Of a stretch of DNA of 39,739 nt, positions 8,454 to 17,778 are shown in pieces. This stretch comes from Acetofilamentum sp. (GTDB taxonomy: Bacteria; Bacteroidota; Bacteroidia; Bacteroidales; DYOH01). Each line of letters begins with the position of its first letter. Position 1 is the stretch's first letter. The stretch is taken from NCBI GenBank assembly GCA_020720625.1, contig DYOH01000028.1, forward strand, positions 1 through 39,739. Direction: 5' to 3'. The notes under the pieces are model-generated. The model worked only from the letters and a program-made list of their open reading frames with translations. It did no database searches and was not told the origin of the DNA. The position numbers and the translations under genes are program-made.

Positions 8454-9203
8454 TTATTGTTTTATTGAATTAAGCCTTTGTTTTACAGCTTCGTACATCA
8501 AAACCCCTGCTGCCACCGAAACATTGAGCGATGATATTTTTCCGGCAATGGGAATTTGCACCAAATAGTCGGCCTTACGAATTACCGGGTTAGAAATCCC
8601 TTCGTCTTCCGAGCCCAAAACGATGCAAACAGGCTTGGTAAAATCAATATCGTAATATTTGTTCTCGGTTTTTTCTGTAGCCGCCACCACTGTTATGCCT
8701 GATTGTTGCAAAAATTCAACCGTTTTGGCCAGATTGCTCTCTCTGCAAACGGGTATGCTATGTAGCGCTCCCGCCGATGTTTTAATACTATCGGGTGTTA
8801 CAGAAACACCTCCCTTAGTCGATATAATTATGCCATGAGCTCCCGCGCATTCTACAGTTCTGCCGATAGCACCAAAATTTCTTACATCACTTAGGCCGTC
8901 CAGCATGATCAAAAAAGGCGTTAATCCCTGTTCAAATAATTGCTGTACAAGCTCTTCCGTATTACTATAGCTTACCGGCGAAATAAAGGCTATTACTCCC
9001 TGATGATTTTTGGGTGATAAATAGTTAAGTTTTTGCTCGGGTACATACTGAAAAGGAATATCTCTTTCGCGGAGCAATTGTGTTAGTTCTTTGGCCAAAT
9101 CGTTGTTAAGCCCTGTTTTTACAAATACTTTATTTATTTCTTTATCGGCTTCAATTGCTTCAATAACGGCACGTGTGCCAAAAACCATGGTATTATTCGA
9201 CAT
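8454..9203 (-). CDS. rlmB: 23S rRNA (guanosine-2'-O-)-methyltransferase RlmB (TrmH family)
   Basis: This 249-residue SPOUT methyltransferase is expected to methylate the 2'-O of G2251 (E. coli numbering) in the peptidyltransferase loop of 23S rRNA. An N-terminal substrate-binding domain (residues 5-75, starting VFGTRAVIEAI) precedes the knotted catalytic domain. Motif 1 is LDGLSDVRNFGAIGRT with N109 and R115, motif 2 is IVLGSEDEGIS (194-204) and motif 3 is IPIAGKISSLNVSVAAGV (217-234). A TATCTTTG promoter element at 9220-9227 gives it its own start in addition to any readthrough from the GWxTD gene 27 bp upstream. TrmH-family members can act on tRNA, but the N-terminal domain favours RlmB. 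Confidence 0.92.
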   Translation of the reverse strand: MSNNTMVFGTRAVIEAIEADKEINKVFVKTGLNNDLAKELTQLLRERDIPFQYVPEQKLNYLSPKNHQGVIAFISPVSYSNTEELVQQLFEQGLTPFLIMLDGLSDVRNFGAIGRTVECAGAHGIIISTKGGVSVTPDSIKTSAGALHSIPVCRESNLAKTVEFLQQSGITVVAATEKTENKYYDIDFTKPVCIVLGSEDEGISNPVIRKADYLVQIPIAGKISSLNVSVAAGVLMYEAVKQRLNSIKQ

Positions 9204-9219
9204 GTAATTAATTTTGATG

Positions 9220-9227
9220 CAAAGATA
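9220..9227 (-). promoter_or_regulatory. Bacteroidota -7 element of rlmB
   Basis: The minus strand reads TATCTTTG followed by C, an exact TAnnTTTG match, 16 bases before the rlmB ATG. Its -33 region would lie inside the end of the GWxTD gene. Confidence 0.55.
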
Positions 9228-9230
9228 ATA

Positions 9231-10520
9231 TTAATTTGTGTATCTGTAAATATTTCCGGTTCGCCACGATTCAACGGCATCGTACCAAAGTGGCTTGTAG
9301 CTAATTTTCCTTTCGAGCAAGTAATGATTATCTGTAAATGGATTATCAATTTTCCAGAAAATAAATTCGTCGTATTTTAAGGATAATCTGGCTCCGTAGC
9401 GCCAAACCTCGCGGTCTTTATACATAAATACATTGGTAGGTGCACCCAGCATAATAAAAATCATGCCTCTATCGGTTCTCCAGCCTTCGGTAAATGATGT
9501 AAAGTACAAATTGGCTTTCTCCACACGACTATAATATTCTTTTATCATTGCCGCCGCCTGGTTCATTTCAGTATTGTGCGATAACCAAAAACTATCAACT
9601 GCCACTTTTAAATTCGATGCATTGATGATTTTCAGGTACTCATCCAGCGATGTCAAATATCTTAATGCACGGGCGAGGTCTGTTGGTGTTTTTACCAAAG
9701 GATAATAATCTGTAAATAAATACATACTAATGCCATCTTTGCGCAAAGAATCAGCCTGCAGATGGTAAATTCCTTTTTTTTCGGCAGATACAATAAACCC
9801 GTTATGATATTCCAGGGTTTTCGGTTTAAATGATTTTAGTGTTAAATCGGGTATTGGCTTTCCGTAAAACGGAGGATATGCTAATGGAACATCCTGTGGA
9901 ATATAATACAATAACCCATTTTCCGGTTTAAAATATTCGGATTGAATGCTGTATTTTTCTCCGGATTTAAGTACCGGAAGATAGCGTATTTGGCTTTCTT
10001 CAGCATTTTTAATGATAAAATCATTGTCGCTCCACAATTCATCTTTTTTAAGCTCCTGAAAAAATTCAGTACGTGAGTTTTTGTTCAAATCCCTGATTTC
10101 TATTTGAAAATAAAACGATTTATCAGCAGGCGTATTCAAAGAAAATTCAGATTGATAATACGCAGCAGCAGAGTCAGGCACAAATTTGAGCGTTTTCTGC
10201 ACAGAATCCAATAAGTTGGTTAAATTTAAGTTTTTATAAAAGCGTATCTGAATATCGAAAATTGCGCATACATTTCCCACTGTATCAGGCTCAAAGCCCA
10301 TATCTTTCGTATAAAACTTTACAAAAACAGATGTTTTTTCTTTTGATGTTTGATATATTTTTATCTCCGGCTGCAGTTCAGTCTGAACCGGATTATACTT
10401 CATAGCCATGTTCTTAGGCACTAATTCGGTATTTGTTTTGCACGAAATTAAAATTTGCAAAACAAGAAAAAGCAGCAAAAAATATTGAACTCCGTAATAT
10501 CCGGTAATCGAATTATGCAT
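9231..10520 (-). CDS. GWxTD domain-containing lipoprotein
   Basis: This 429-residue protein starts with a hydrophobic segment and a lipobox-like LISC (C27), so it is a probable lipoprotein. The C-terminal domain contains EGWRTDRGMIFIMLGAPTN with the GWxTD signature at 346-350, which defines a Bacteroidota/Acidobacteria domain of unknown function. The rest (about 40-330) is a long beta-rich region, including a segment that probably forms Ig-like folds. Function is not known. It is first in a minus-strand run with rlmB 27 bp downstream, and has a TACATTTG promoter element at 10547-10554. The ATG at 10520 is the only start that includes the complete signal sequence. Confidence 0.85.
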   Translation of the reverse strand: MHNSITGYYGVQYFLLLFLVLQILISCKTNTELVPKNMAMKYNPVQTELQPEIKIYQTSKEKTSVFVKFYTKDMGFEPDTVGNVCAIFDIQIRFYKNLNLTNLLDSVQKTLKFVPDSAAAYYQSEFSLNTPADKSFYFQIEIRDLNKNSRTEFFQELKKDELWSDNDFIIKNAEESQIRYLPVLKSGEKYSIQSEYFKPENGLLYYIPQDVPLAYPPFYGKPIPDLTLKSFKPKTLEYHNGFIVSAEKKGIYHLQADSLRKDGISMYLFTDYYPLVKTPTDLARALRYLTSLDEYLKIINASNLKVAVDSFWLSHNTEMNQAAAMIKEYYSRVEKANLYFTSFTEGWRTDRGMIFIMLGAPTNVFMYKDREVWRYGARLSLKYDEFIFWKIDNPFTDNHYLLERKISYKPLWYDAVESWRTGNIYRYTN

Positions 10521-10546
10521 ATTAAAAACAAATTTTAGAAATTTAT

Positions 10547-10554
10547 CAAATGTA
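10547..10554 (-). promoter_or_regulatory. Bacteroidota -7 element of GWxTD gene
   Basis: The minus strand reads TACATTTG, matching TAnnTTTG, 26 bases before the ATG. Confidence 0.45.
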
Positions 10555-10834
10555 AGTTAATTTTTGCTGAAACCCATTTGAAGTTCTAAAAAAAATGAAT
10601 AGTTAAAAAATCTGCACAAATTTGGCAAAAATAATCCATTTTGTTAAAAAATAGCAAAATTTATTAGGCTTGCATATATATTTTACAACATCTGTTCTTA
10701 AACTAAATCAGTCAAACAATCGATTGCATGACAAGTAATGCTAGATTTAACTTTCTGTAAATCTATTATTTAAACGATGAAATAGGCTAAAAAAAAAGCT
10801 TATTCATAATAATTCCAAATTGCTGTTTAACACC

Positions 10835-10863
10835 TAGTTTTGCTCAAAAAAGGATTAATTTTG
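10835..10863 (+). promoter_or_regulatory. Two candidate -7 elements of nifJ
   Basis: TAGTTTTG (10835-10842) and TAATTTTG (10856-10863) both match TAnnTTTG. The nearer one would give a leader of about 65 bases before the ATG at 10935. Both could be used, or only one; neither has a good TTTG at the normal -33 spacing. Confidence 0.45.
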
Positions 10864-10934
10864 TGTTTGCTTTTAGAGAAAGCATAGATTCGAATAAGAG
10901 TAAACAATATTTATAGATTAAATTTAATGCAATT

Positions 10935-13900
10935 ATGGCAGAGAATAAAAAGTTTTTAACGCTTGACGGGAACGGAGCAGCAGCACATATCGCCTATATC
11001 TTTAGCGAAGTAGCGGCTATCTATCCTATTACACCTTCATCAAATATGGCCGAGTATGCCGACGAATGGGCAGCAGCAGGCAGAAAAAATATATTTGGCG
11101 AAAAAGTAGAAGTTGTTGAAATGCAATCAGAAGGTGGTGCAGCCGGAGCCGTTCACGGTTCATTACAAGCAGGAGCACTTACCACAACATTTACGGCTTC
11201 TCAGGGTTTACTCCTGATGATACCCAATATGTATAAAATTGCCGGTGAATTACTTCCGGCCGTTTTTCATGTTAGTGCAAGAACGCTTGCCGCTCATGCA
11301 CTTTCTATCTTTGGCGACCATTCGGATATTTATTCAACCCGTCAAACCGGATTTGCGATGCTTGCCACCAGCAGCGTTCAGCAGGTTATGGATTTGGCCA
11401 GTGTTGCTCACCTGGCTGCAATCAAATCAAGAGTGCCATTTATGCACTTTTTCGATGGTTTCCGCACTTCTCACGAAATCCAGAAAATCGAAGCCCTCTA
11501 CAACGAAGATTTTATGGATTTAGTGGATTGGGACGCACTAAAAGCCTTCAGAGCTAAATCGCTTAACCCTGAAAACCCCGTTACCAGAGGCACTGCTCAA
11601 AATCCCGATATTTTCTTTCAGGCCAAAGAAGCTGTAAATCCATACTACGAAAATCTGGCAGATATTGTAGCAGATTATATGGATAAAATGAGCAAAAAAA
11701 CCGGACGCGAGTACAAACCATTTACCTATTACGGTGCTGCCGATGCAAAACACGTTATTGTGGCAATGGGAAGCGTTACCGACACCATCAAAGAAACGAT
11801 TGATTTATTGTTGGAAAAAGGAGAAAAAATTGGACTTGTAACCGTTCATTTATTCCGTCCGTTCTCGGCAAAACATGTATTGGCTGTTCTTCCCGAATCT
11901 GTCGAAATACTTACTGTGCTCGACAGAACAAAAGAAATTGGAGCTACCGGCGATCCACTATATCTCGATTTTAAAGAGATGTTCTACGATAAAGCCAAAC
12001 GCCCTGTTATTCTAGGCGGTAGATATGGATTAAGTTCTAAAGATACCACTCCTTCACAAATAATTTCTGTTTACGAAAATATGAAATTAGCCACACCTAA
12101 AAATAAATTTACGGTGGGTATTGTGGATGATGTTACTTTTACTTCACTTCCTTTACTACCCGAAGTTATTGCTGTGCCTAAAGGTACATACGAAGCTAAA
12201 TTTTATGGTTTAGGTTCTGATGGTACTGTAGGAGCCAACAAAAATTCTATCAAAATTATCGGCGATAATACAGATAAATATGCACAAGCCTATTTTTCTT
12301 ACGATTCTAAAAAATCGGGAGGTATCACCATTTCACACTTACGTTTTGGAGATAAAGAAATACGCGCTACTTACCTTGTAACTACTCCGGATTTTGTAGC
12401 TTGTCATGTACCATCTTATCTGGAAAAATATGATATGCTCAAAGGCCTTAAAAAAGGAGGTACTTTCTTATTAAACAGTATTTGGGAAGACGAAGAAACA
12501 ATAAACCGTTTGCCAAATCAGGTAAAAAAATATCTGGCCGAAAATCAAATTAAATTCTACACCATCAACGCTACTAAAATTGCAGCTGAAATTGGTTTAG
12601 GAAACCGCACCAATACCATTATGCAATCGGCATTTTTCAAAATTTCTAACGTAATTCCTTACGAATTAGCCGTTAAAGAAATGAAAAAAGCCATTATCAA
12701 AACTTTTGGACGCAAAGGCGAGGAAATTGTAAAAATGAATAATGCATCTGTTGACAGAGGCGGCGAATATTCAGAAATTCAGGTTCCGGTCGAATGGGCA
12801 AAGTTAGAAGGCCCAGTGGCAAGCATTAAACACGATTCTTCGGCTCCCGAGTTTATTCACAAAATTGTAGATCCAATAAACTCTCTAAAAGGCGACGACC
12901 TTCCGGTAAGTGCCTTTAAAGGCAGAGAAGACGGAACATTTCCTCAAGGGACTTCGGCATTCGAAAAACGTGGTATTGCTGTGGATATTCCCGAATGGAA
13001 TGCCGAAAACTGTATCCAATGTAATATTTGTTCGTATGTTTGTCCGCACGCTGCTATTCGTCCATTTTTGATTAATGCCGAAGAGGAAGCTGCTTTACCA
13101 GCAGGAACTGTTACTTTAGATGCCATTGGTAAAGATTTTAAAGGCTTAAAATACAGAATTCAAATATCGGCACTCGATTGTACCGGTTGCGGTGTTTGCG
13201 TGGAAGAATGCCCGGGCAGAAAAAGCCAAAAAGCATTGGTTATGCAACCACTCGAAAGCCAAATGATTGAAGCCGAACGATGGGAGCATTTCGACAAACA
13301 TGTTAGTTACAAAGAAGAGCTTGTCGACGTGAAATCTAACGTAAAAAACAGCCAGTTTGCGCAGCCATTATTCGAATTTTCCGGTGCATGCGCCGGTTGT
13401 GGAGAAACGCCTTACGTAAAATTAGTTACCCAATTATTCGGACAGCAAAGTATTATTTCCAATGCCACCGGTTGTTCTTCAATTTATGGAGGATCCGCAC
13501 CATCTACTCCTTATACATTAAACAAAAAATCGGGTTTTGGTCCGGCATGGGCAAACTCTTTGTTCGAAGATAATGCTGAGTATGGTTTTGGTATGGCAGT
13601 GGCAGTTAGTCAGTTGCGAAAACGTATTAAATTGCGTTTAGAAGCCAATATGAATAATTTTACTGCTCCAACGCAAGAAGCTGCAAAAGAATGGATTACA
13701 GGAATGAATAGCGACGTAGCATCTAAAGAAGCTGCCGATAAATTGATTCCACTTTTAGAGAAAGAAGCAAATCCAGCTGCGATAGAATTAATTGAACTAC
13801 GAAGATTCCTGGTAAAAAAATCCATGTGGATTGTTGGTGGCGACGGTTGGGCTTATGATATCGGTTATGGTGGATTAGATCACGTACTTGCATCCGGCGA

Positions 13901-14483
13901 AAATATCAATATTCTGGTTCTTGATACCGAAGTATATTCCAATACCGGCGGACAAGCATCAAAATCGAGCTTTACCGGACAGGTGGCCAAATTTGCAACC
14001 GCAGGTAAGAAAACCCGCAAAAAAGACCTTGGCGCTATGGCCATGACTTATGGTAATGTATATGTTGCCCAAATTGCCATGGGAGCAAATAATGCACAAA
14101 CCTTAAAAGCCATAAGAGAAGCAGAGGCTTTCAACGGTCCTTCACTAATAATTGCCTACTCTCCATGTATTGCACATGGTTTAAAAGGCGGTATGTCGGG
14201 ATCACAAAGCGAACAATCTTTGGCAGTAGAAGCCGGATATTGGCACATGTACAGATTTAATCCTGCATTGGCAGATCAGGGACAAAATCCGTTTACCCTC
14301 GATTCTAAAGAACCAGATTGGTCCAAATTCCAGGCTTATTTGAAAAGCGAAGTTCGTTTCTCATCGCTACTTAAAACATTCCCCGGGGCTGCCGAAGAAT
14401 TATTCGCACTTGCCGAAGAGAATGCTAAATGGCGCTACAACAGCTATTTGAGAATGGCTCAAATGGATTATTCAAATAATTAA
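10935..14483 (+). CDS. nifJ: Pyruvate:ferredoxin (flavodoxin) oxidoreductase, single-chain
   Basis: This 1182-residue enzyme oxidatively decarboxylates pyruvate to acetyl-CoA and CO2 while reducing ferredoxin or flavodoxin. It shows the full single-chain order: domain I with YPITPSSNMAEYADEW (pyruvate/TPP region, from about residue 35), the transketolase C-terminal-like and gamma domains, then a two-cluster ferredoxin domain (C693, C696, C699, C703 and C749, C752, C755, C759). The TPP-binding domain carries the third cluster (C819, C822, C847, C1078) and the TPP motif GGDGWAYDIGYGGLDH. The protein ends soon after the TPP domain and may lack the long C-terminal extension seen in Desulfovibrio. 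It implies anaerobic or oxygen-poor metabolism. A strong terminator follows. Confidence 0.97.
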   Translation: MAENKKFLTLDGNGAAAHIAYIFSEVAAIYPITPSSNMAEYADEWAAAGRKNIFGEKVEVVEMQSEGGAAGAVHGSLQAGALTTTFTASQGLLLMIPNMYKIAGELLPAVFHVSARTLAAHALSIFGDHSDIYSTRQTGFAMLATSSVQQVMDLASVAHLAAIKSRVPFMHFFDGFRTSHEIQKIEALYNEDFMDLVDWDALKAFRAKSLNPENPVTRGTAQNPDIFFQAKEAVNPYYENLADIVADYMDKMSKKTGREYKPFTYYGAADAKHVIVAMGSVTDTIKETIDLLLEKGEKIGLVTVHLFRPFSAKHVLAVLPESVEILTVLDRTKEIGATGDPLYLDFKEMFYDKAKRPVILGGRYGLSSKDTTPSQIISVYENMKLATPKNKFTVGIVDDVTFTSLPLLPEVIAVPKGTYEAKFYGLGSDGTVGANKNSIKIIGDNTDKYAQAYFSYDSKKSGGITISHLRFGDKEIRATYLVTTPDFVACHVPSYLEKYDMLKGLKKGGTFLLNSIWEDEETINRLPNQVKKYLAENQIKFYTINATKIAAEIGLGNRTNTIMQSAFFKISNVIPYELAVKEMKKAIIKTFGRKGEEIVKMNNASVDRGGEYSEIQVPVEWAKLEGPVASIKHDSSAPEFIHKIVDPINSLKGDDLPVSAFKGREDGTFPQGTSAFEKRGIAVDIPEWNAENCIQCNICSYVCPHAAIRPFLINAEEEAALPAGTVTLDAIGKDFKGLKYRIQISALDCTGCGVCVEECPGRKSQKALVMQPLESQMIEAERWEHFDKHVSYKEELVDVKSNVKNSQFAQPLFEFSGACAGCGETPYVKLVTQLFGQQSIISNATGCSSIYGGSAPSTPYTLNKKSGFGPAWANSLFEDNAEYGFGMAVAVSQLRKRIKLRLEANMNNFTAPTQEAAKEWITGMNSDVASKEAADKLIPLLEKEANPAAIELIELRRFLVKKSMWIVGGDGWAYDIGYGGLDHVLASGENINILVLDTEVYSNTGGQASKSSFTGQVAKFATAGKKTRKKDLGAMAMTYGNVYVAQIAMGANNAQTLKAIREAEAFNGPSLIIAYSPCIAHGLKGGMSGSQSEQSLAVEAGYWHMYRFNPALADQGQNPFTLDSKEPDWSKFQAYLKSEVRFSSLLKTFPGAAEELFALAEENAKWRYNSYLRMAQMDYSNN

Positions 14484-14513
14484 TTTATTTTAAAAAAAAG
14501 AATAATTATCTTT

Positions 14514-14543
14514 ACGGTGATGCATAAGTATCACCGTTTTTTT
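14514..14543 (+). terminator. Rho-independent terminator after nifJ
   Basis: Perfect stem ACGGTGAT (14514-14521) with ATCACCGT (14530-14537), an 8-base loop and a run of Ts to 14543. It separates nifJ from the next gene, so the latter needs readthrough or its own promoter. Confidence 0.88.
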
Positions 14544-14580
14544 GTTTATTGATTAAAAAATCTAAAATACAAATCAGTTT

Positions 14581-15594
14581 ATGGCAAATTTAAAAACAAC
14601 TTATTTAGGGCTGGAACTTAAAAATCCGGTAATTGTTGGTGCCAGCAATTTGGTTGCCGACCTTAATAATTTAATAAAATTAGAAGAAGCGGGCGCAGCT
14701 GCCGTTGTTTATAAATCGCTTTTCGAAGAGCAGATTCACCTGGAAAACTTCGAATTGGGCGAACAATTAACCCAATACGATGATCGTCATGCCGAAATGA
14801 CCAGCTTATTTCCAAACATGGAACATGCAGGCCCGGAATACCACGTGCTGCAAGTAAAAAAAGCCAAAGAAGCACTATCTATTCCATTAATAGCCAGTTT
14901 AAACGCTGTTTACGATTTAAGTTGGCCTGAATATGCCGAAGCTCTTGCCAATGCCGGTGTAGATGCTTTAGAACTCAACTTTTTCTCACAAGTGACTGAC
15001 CCCTCACTCAGTGCCGATGAAATTTTAAAACAACAACTCGAAATTCTAAAGGAAATCAAAAAAGTTGTAAAAATTCCGGTCTCCGTAAAACTTAGTCCTT
15101 TTTATACAAATATCCTTCAAGCTGTGCATCAATTCACCGAAGCCGGAGCAAGTGGGTTTGTTTTGTTTAACCGTTTTTTCGAACCTTCTATCGATATTGA
15201 AACTGAGAAGCATCATTTTCCTTGGAATTTGAGTTCCCCTGCCGACAAAGGCCTTGCATTGAGATATGCAGGTTTACTCCATGGCGAAATTTCGGCAGAT
15301 ATTTGCGCTTCAAACGGCATTCACTCCGGTAATGATGTAATAGAAATGATTCTGGCTGGTGCAAACACCGTTCAGGTGGTGAGCACGCTTTATAAAAACA
15401 AAATTCAATATTTGGCTACTATTTTAAGTGATTTAGATAGCTGGATGGATAAAAAAGGCTATGCTAATTTGTGTGATTTTAGGGCTAAACTCTCACGCAA
15501 AAATGTAAAAGATCCTTTTGCTTTCAAAAGAGCACAATACATTGATATTCTTTGGAATTCAGAAAAAATATTTAATAAATACAAACCTGTTTAA
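14581..15594 (+). CDS. Dihydroorotate dehydrogenase-like flavoprotein
   Basis: This 337-residue TIM-barrel protein is related to class 1 dihydroorotate dehydrogenase. It has the opening TYLGLELKNPVIVGASN, typical of the family, and IPVSVKLSPFY and GANTVQVVSTLYKN, the expected flavin phosphate and lysine areas. The class 1 catalytic motif ELN-x-SCPN reads instead ELNFFSQV (131-138): the first Asn (N133) is kept, the Cys becomes S136 and the following Pro-Asn is lost. It is therefore unlikely to be an ordinary PyrD, and pyrimidine synthesis should not be assigned to it. Proteins of this kind are recurrently found next to pyruvate:ferredoxin oxidoreductase genes in anaerobes (general knowledge), as here. 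FMN binding and electron transfer are plausible; the substrate is unknown. Confidence 0.85.
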   Translation: MANLKTTYLGLELKNPVIVGASNLVADLNNLIKLEEAGAAAVVYKSLFEEQIHLENFELGEQLTQYDDRHAEMTSLFPNMEHAGPEYHVLQVKKAKEALSIPLIASLNAVYDLSWPEYAEALANAGVDALELNFFSQVTDPSLSADEILKQQLEILKEIKKVVKIPVSVKLSPFYTNILQAVHQFTEAGASGFVLFNRFFEPSIDIETEKHHFPWNLSSPADKGLALRYAGLLHGEISADICASNGIHSGNDVIEMILAGANTVQVVSTLYKNKIQYLATILSDLDSWMDKKGYANLCDFRAKLSRKNVKDPFAFKRAQYIDILWNSEKIFNKYKPV

Positions 15595-15993
15595 GACTTA
15601 TTCTTCATCCCTGAATACATATTTCAGGGATTTTTTTTGCGTTTAATTCTGCCACAGATTTGGCCAATACTTTTAACCATCAAGCATAATTTCCTGTATA
15701 ACGATATTTTAGGAAAAAGTATTTCAAACTCATTTCGCTGTATAACTAAGCCCAATTTATCAGAAAGTTTATGCTTAAGTACCAAAATAAAGGAAAAAAC
15801 CTTCTCTGCCTTAGCTTACCCTATTTAGAATTTTCGCACCAAGCCAAATCTTATCACTAGCGCAATAGAAAAAAAAATTGAACATCGAAGTAACTATAAA
15901 AGATTATGTTCCGGGTTAAAATAATATGCAAAAATTTGAAAAATATGCATTTATTAGGCTTTTTTTTCTATATTTAGTTCAATTTTAAATCCA
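15595..15993. other. Gap with terminator and upstream region of acyl-CoA synthetase genes
   Basis: This 399-bp gap starts with a terminator (15607-15638). The rest is AT-rich. A 63-codon plus-strand open frame (15637-15828) begins at the terminator's edge, is not protein-like and is rejected. The nonamer CTGTATAAC occurs twice (15694 and 15738), and the 12-mer TTTATTAGGCTT at 15950-15961 is shared with the nifJ upstream region. TATATTTA at 15969-15976 is a one-mismatch -7 element. Confidence 0.5.
15607..15638 (+). terminator. Rho-independent terminator after DHOD-like gene
   Basis: Stem ATCCCTGAA (15607-15615) pairs with TTCAGGGAT (15623-15631), a 7-base loop, followed by a T-run to 15638. 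It starts 12 bases after the stop codon. Confidence 0.9.
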
Positions 15994-17766
15994 ATGGAAC
16001 TAAAAACAATTTATGATATTTTAATTTATTACGCCGAAGTAAACCCTACGAAACAGGATGCTCTTGTGCAAAAGGCTGAGGGACATTGGGTAAAATACAG
16101 CATTCAGGAGTATAAAAATATTGTAGATAATTTAGCTATAGGACTTTATGCATTAGGAATTGAAAAAGGTGATATTGTTGCCACCATGAGCAATAACTCC
16201 CCACAGTGGAATTTTGTGGATATGGCCACAGCCAAACTCGGAGCAATACATGTATCGGTTTACTCAAATCTGTCTGACGAGGATACAGCCTATATTTTAA
16301 ATCATTCCGAAGCGAAGATAATTTTTGCAGGTGAAAAAGAATTTTATCAAAAAATTAAACGTGTATATCCAAGTTTAGATATTATCCCCTTGATTTTTAC
16401 TTTCGATGAAATACCACAAGCGCATAATTTTGATGAAATTATTGCTCTAGGGACAAAACGTAGCATCAATTATGAAGATAAAGTTGAAAAAATATTTCAA
16501 AGCTTAAACGAAAATGACATACGGTCTATTATCTATACCTCTGGCACAACCGGCATGCCCAAAGGAGTTATGCTCAGCCATAAAAACTTTTTAAGCAATG
16601 TTAAAGCCGCATCATCCTTATTACCTTTAGAATCTGATGACAGAATAATTAGTTTCTTGCCCATCAGCCACGTGCTTGAGCGAATGCTCATTTATTTGTT
16701 TCAATATAAACAAGTATCTATCTATTATGCCGAGAGTGTAGAGAAATTGGTAAGTAACATACAAGAACTAGAACCATCGGGATTTGGCGCAGTGCCCCGC
16801 TTAATCGAAAAAGTGTATGGCAAAATCGAACAAAAGCAAGACGAATTAAAAGGCATAAAAAAAATATTGTACAAAAGGGCTTTAAAATTAGCCGAAAGAT
16901 ATGAAGAAAATGGATTAAAATCTTCTTTAGACAAGTTTTGGCATGCCATTTACGACAAGCTTATTTATTCCCAATGGCGAAAAGCACTTGGTGGCAATAT
17001 AAAACTTATTCTGGTGGGAGGCGCGGCACTGCAACCAAGGTTGGCAAGAGCTTTCAGAGCCGCCGGAATCAAACTTTCCGAAGGATACGGTCTTTCCGAA
17101 ACTTCGCCTGTTGTGGCCGTTAATGGGGAAAATTTTCCTGAAATAAAATTTGGTACCGTTGGTCCTATTTTACCCGGTGTGGAAGTTAAAATTGCCGAGG
17201 ATAAGGAAATTCTTATTAAAGGACCAAACGTAATGCTTGGATATTACAAAGACGAAAAAGCCACCAAGGCAGTTTTTACCCCCGATGGATGGTTTAAATC
17301 CGGCGATATTGGCGAAATGATTGAAAATAAGTTTCTTAAAATCACCGATAGGAAAAAAGAAATATTCAAACTATCTACCGGTTTGTATATTGCACCGCAA
17401 GTTATCGAAAATATTTGTAAAAAATCGGAACTTATTGATCAGATTATGATTTTGGGCGAAAACGAGAAATTTGTGGCAGCGCTTATTGTTCCCGATTTTA
17501 AAGTTTTAACAGAGAAAGCTATTGACCTGAAAATCCGCACGGGCGACCATTACCATTTGGTTCAACAACAAGAGATTATTCAACTATTTGACAGAGAAAT
17601 TGCTGCAATAAATATGGAATTGAGTAAAATTCAGCAAATTAAAAAATTCCGGATCACAGCAAACGAATGGTCGGTAGATAGCGGAGAGTTGTCGCCAACG
17701 CTTAAGTTAAAGCGCGAAGTTATTAAAAGCAAATACAATGATTTTATTAAAAAAATATACACTTAA
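15994..17766 (+). CDS. Long-chain acyl-CoA synthetase (AMP-forming), copy 1
   Basis: This 590-residue member of the ANL superfamily activates long-chain fatty acids to acyl-CoA via acyl-AMP, for degradation or membrane lipid assembly. Core motifs are intact: A3 IIYTSGTTGMPKGVMLSH (179-196), A5 GYGLSETSP, A7 DGWFKSGDIG, A8 ITDRKKEIFKLS, and the C-terminal lysine motif PTLKLK with K571. The family is the FadD15/ACSL-like bacterial group rather than acetyl-CoA synthetase, judging by ESVEKL and REALG-type linkers. A second, similar gene starts 12 bp after its stop, suggesting one transcript. Fatty-acid chain specificity cannot be read from motifs. Confidence 0.92.
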   Translation: MELKTIYDILIYYAEVNPTKQDALVQKAEGHWVKYSIQEYKNIVDNLAIGLYALGIEKGDIVATMSNNSPQWNFVDMATAKLGAIHVSVYSNLSDEDTAYILNHSEAKIIFAGEKEFYQKIKRVYPSLDIIPLIFTFDEIPQAHNFDEIIALGTKRSINYEDKVEKIFQSLNENDIRSIIYTSGTTGMPKGVMLSHKNFLSNVKAASSLLPLESDDRIISFLPISHVLERMLIYLFQYKQVSIYYAESVEKLVSNIQELEPSGFGAVPRLIEKVYGKIEQKQDELKGIKKILYKRALKLAERYEENGLKSSLDKFWHAIYDKLIYSQWRKALGGNIKLILVGGAALQPRLARAFRAAGIKLSEGYGLSETSPVVAVNGENFPEIKFGTVGPILPGVEVKIAEDKEILIKGPNVMLGYYKDEKATKAVFTPDGWFKSGDIGEMIENKFLKITDRKKEIFKLSTGLYIAPQVIENICKKSELIDQIMILGENEKFVAALIVPDFKVLTEKAIDLKIRTGDHYHLVQQQEIIQLFDREIAAINMELSKIQQIKKFRITANEWSVDSGELSPTLKLKREVIKSKYNDFIKKIYT

Positions 17767-17778
17767 CCTAGTTTAATT

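Larger units (their letters stand above)
10521..10934. other. Divergent regulatory gap GWxTD gene / nifJ
   Basis: A 414-bp AT-rich region with a -7-like element for each flanking gene (10547-10554 minus; 10835-10842 and 10856-10863 plus). It includes a 10-bp palindrome CAATCGATTG (10717-10726), which is short enough to occur by chance. It also includes a 12-mer (TTTATTAGGCTT, 10660-10671) that recurs upstream of the first acyl-CoA synthetase gene. No gene or RNA is seen. Confidence 0.55.

Noticed and set aside
10717-10726. Palindrome CAATCGATTG upstream of nifJ
   Set aside because: Ten-base palindrome is expected by chance about once per kilobase.
11239-11523. 94-codon open frame inside nifJ
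   Set aside because: Alternate-frame shadow of a strongly conserved coding region.
15694-15746. Direct repeat CTGTATAAC twice, 44 bp apart
   Set aside because: Nine-base AT-rich repeats are expected by chance in this gap; no flanking structure supports function.
15637-15828. 63-codon plus-strand open frame after the DHOD-like terminator
   Set aside because: It begins at the terminator edge, has no domain and no conserved pattern.
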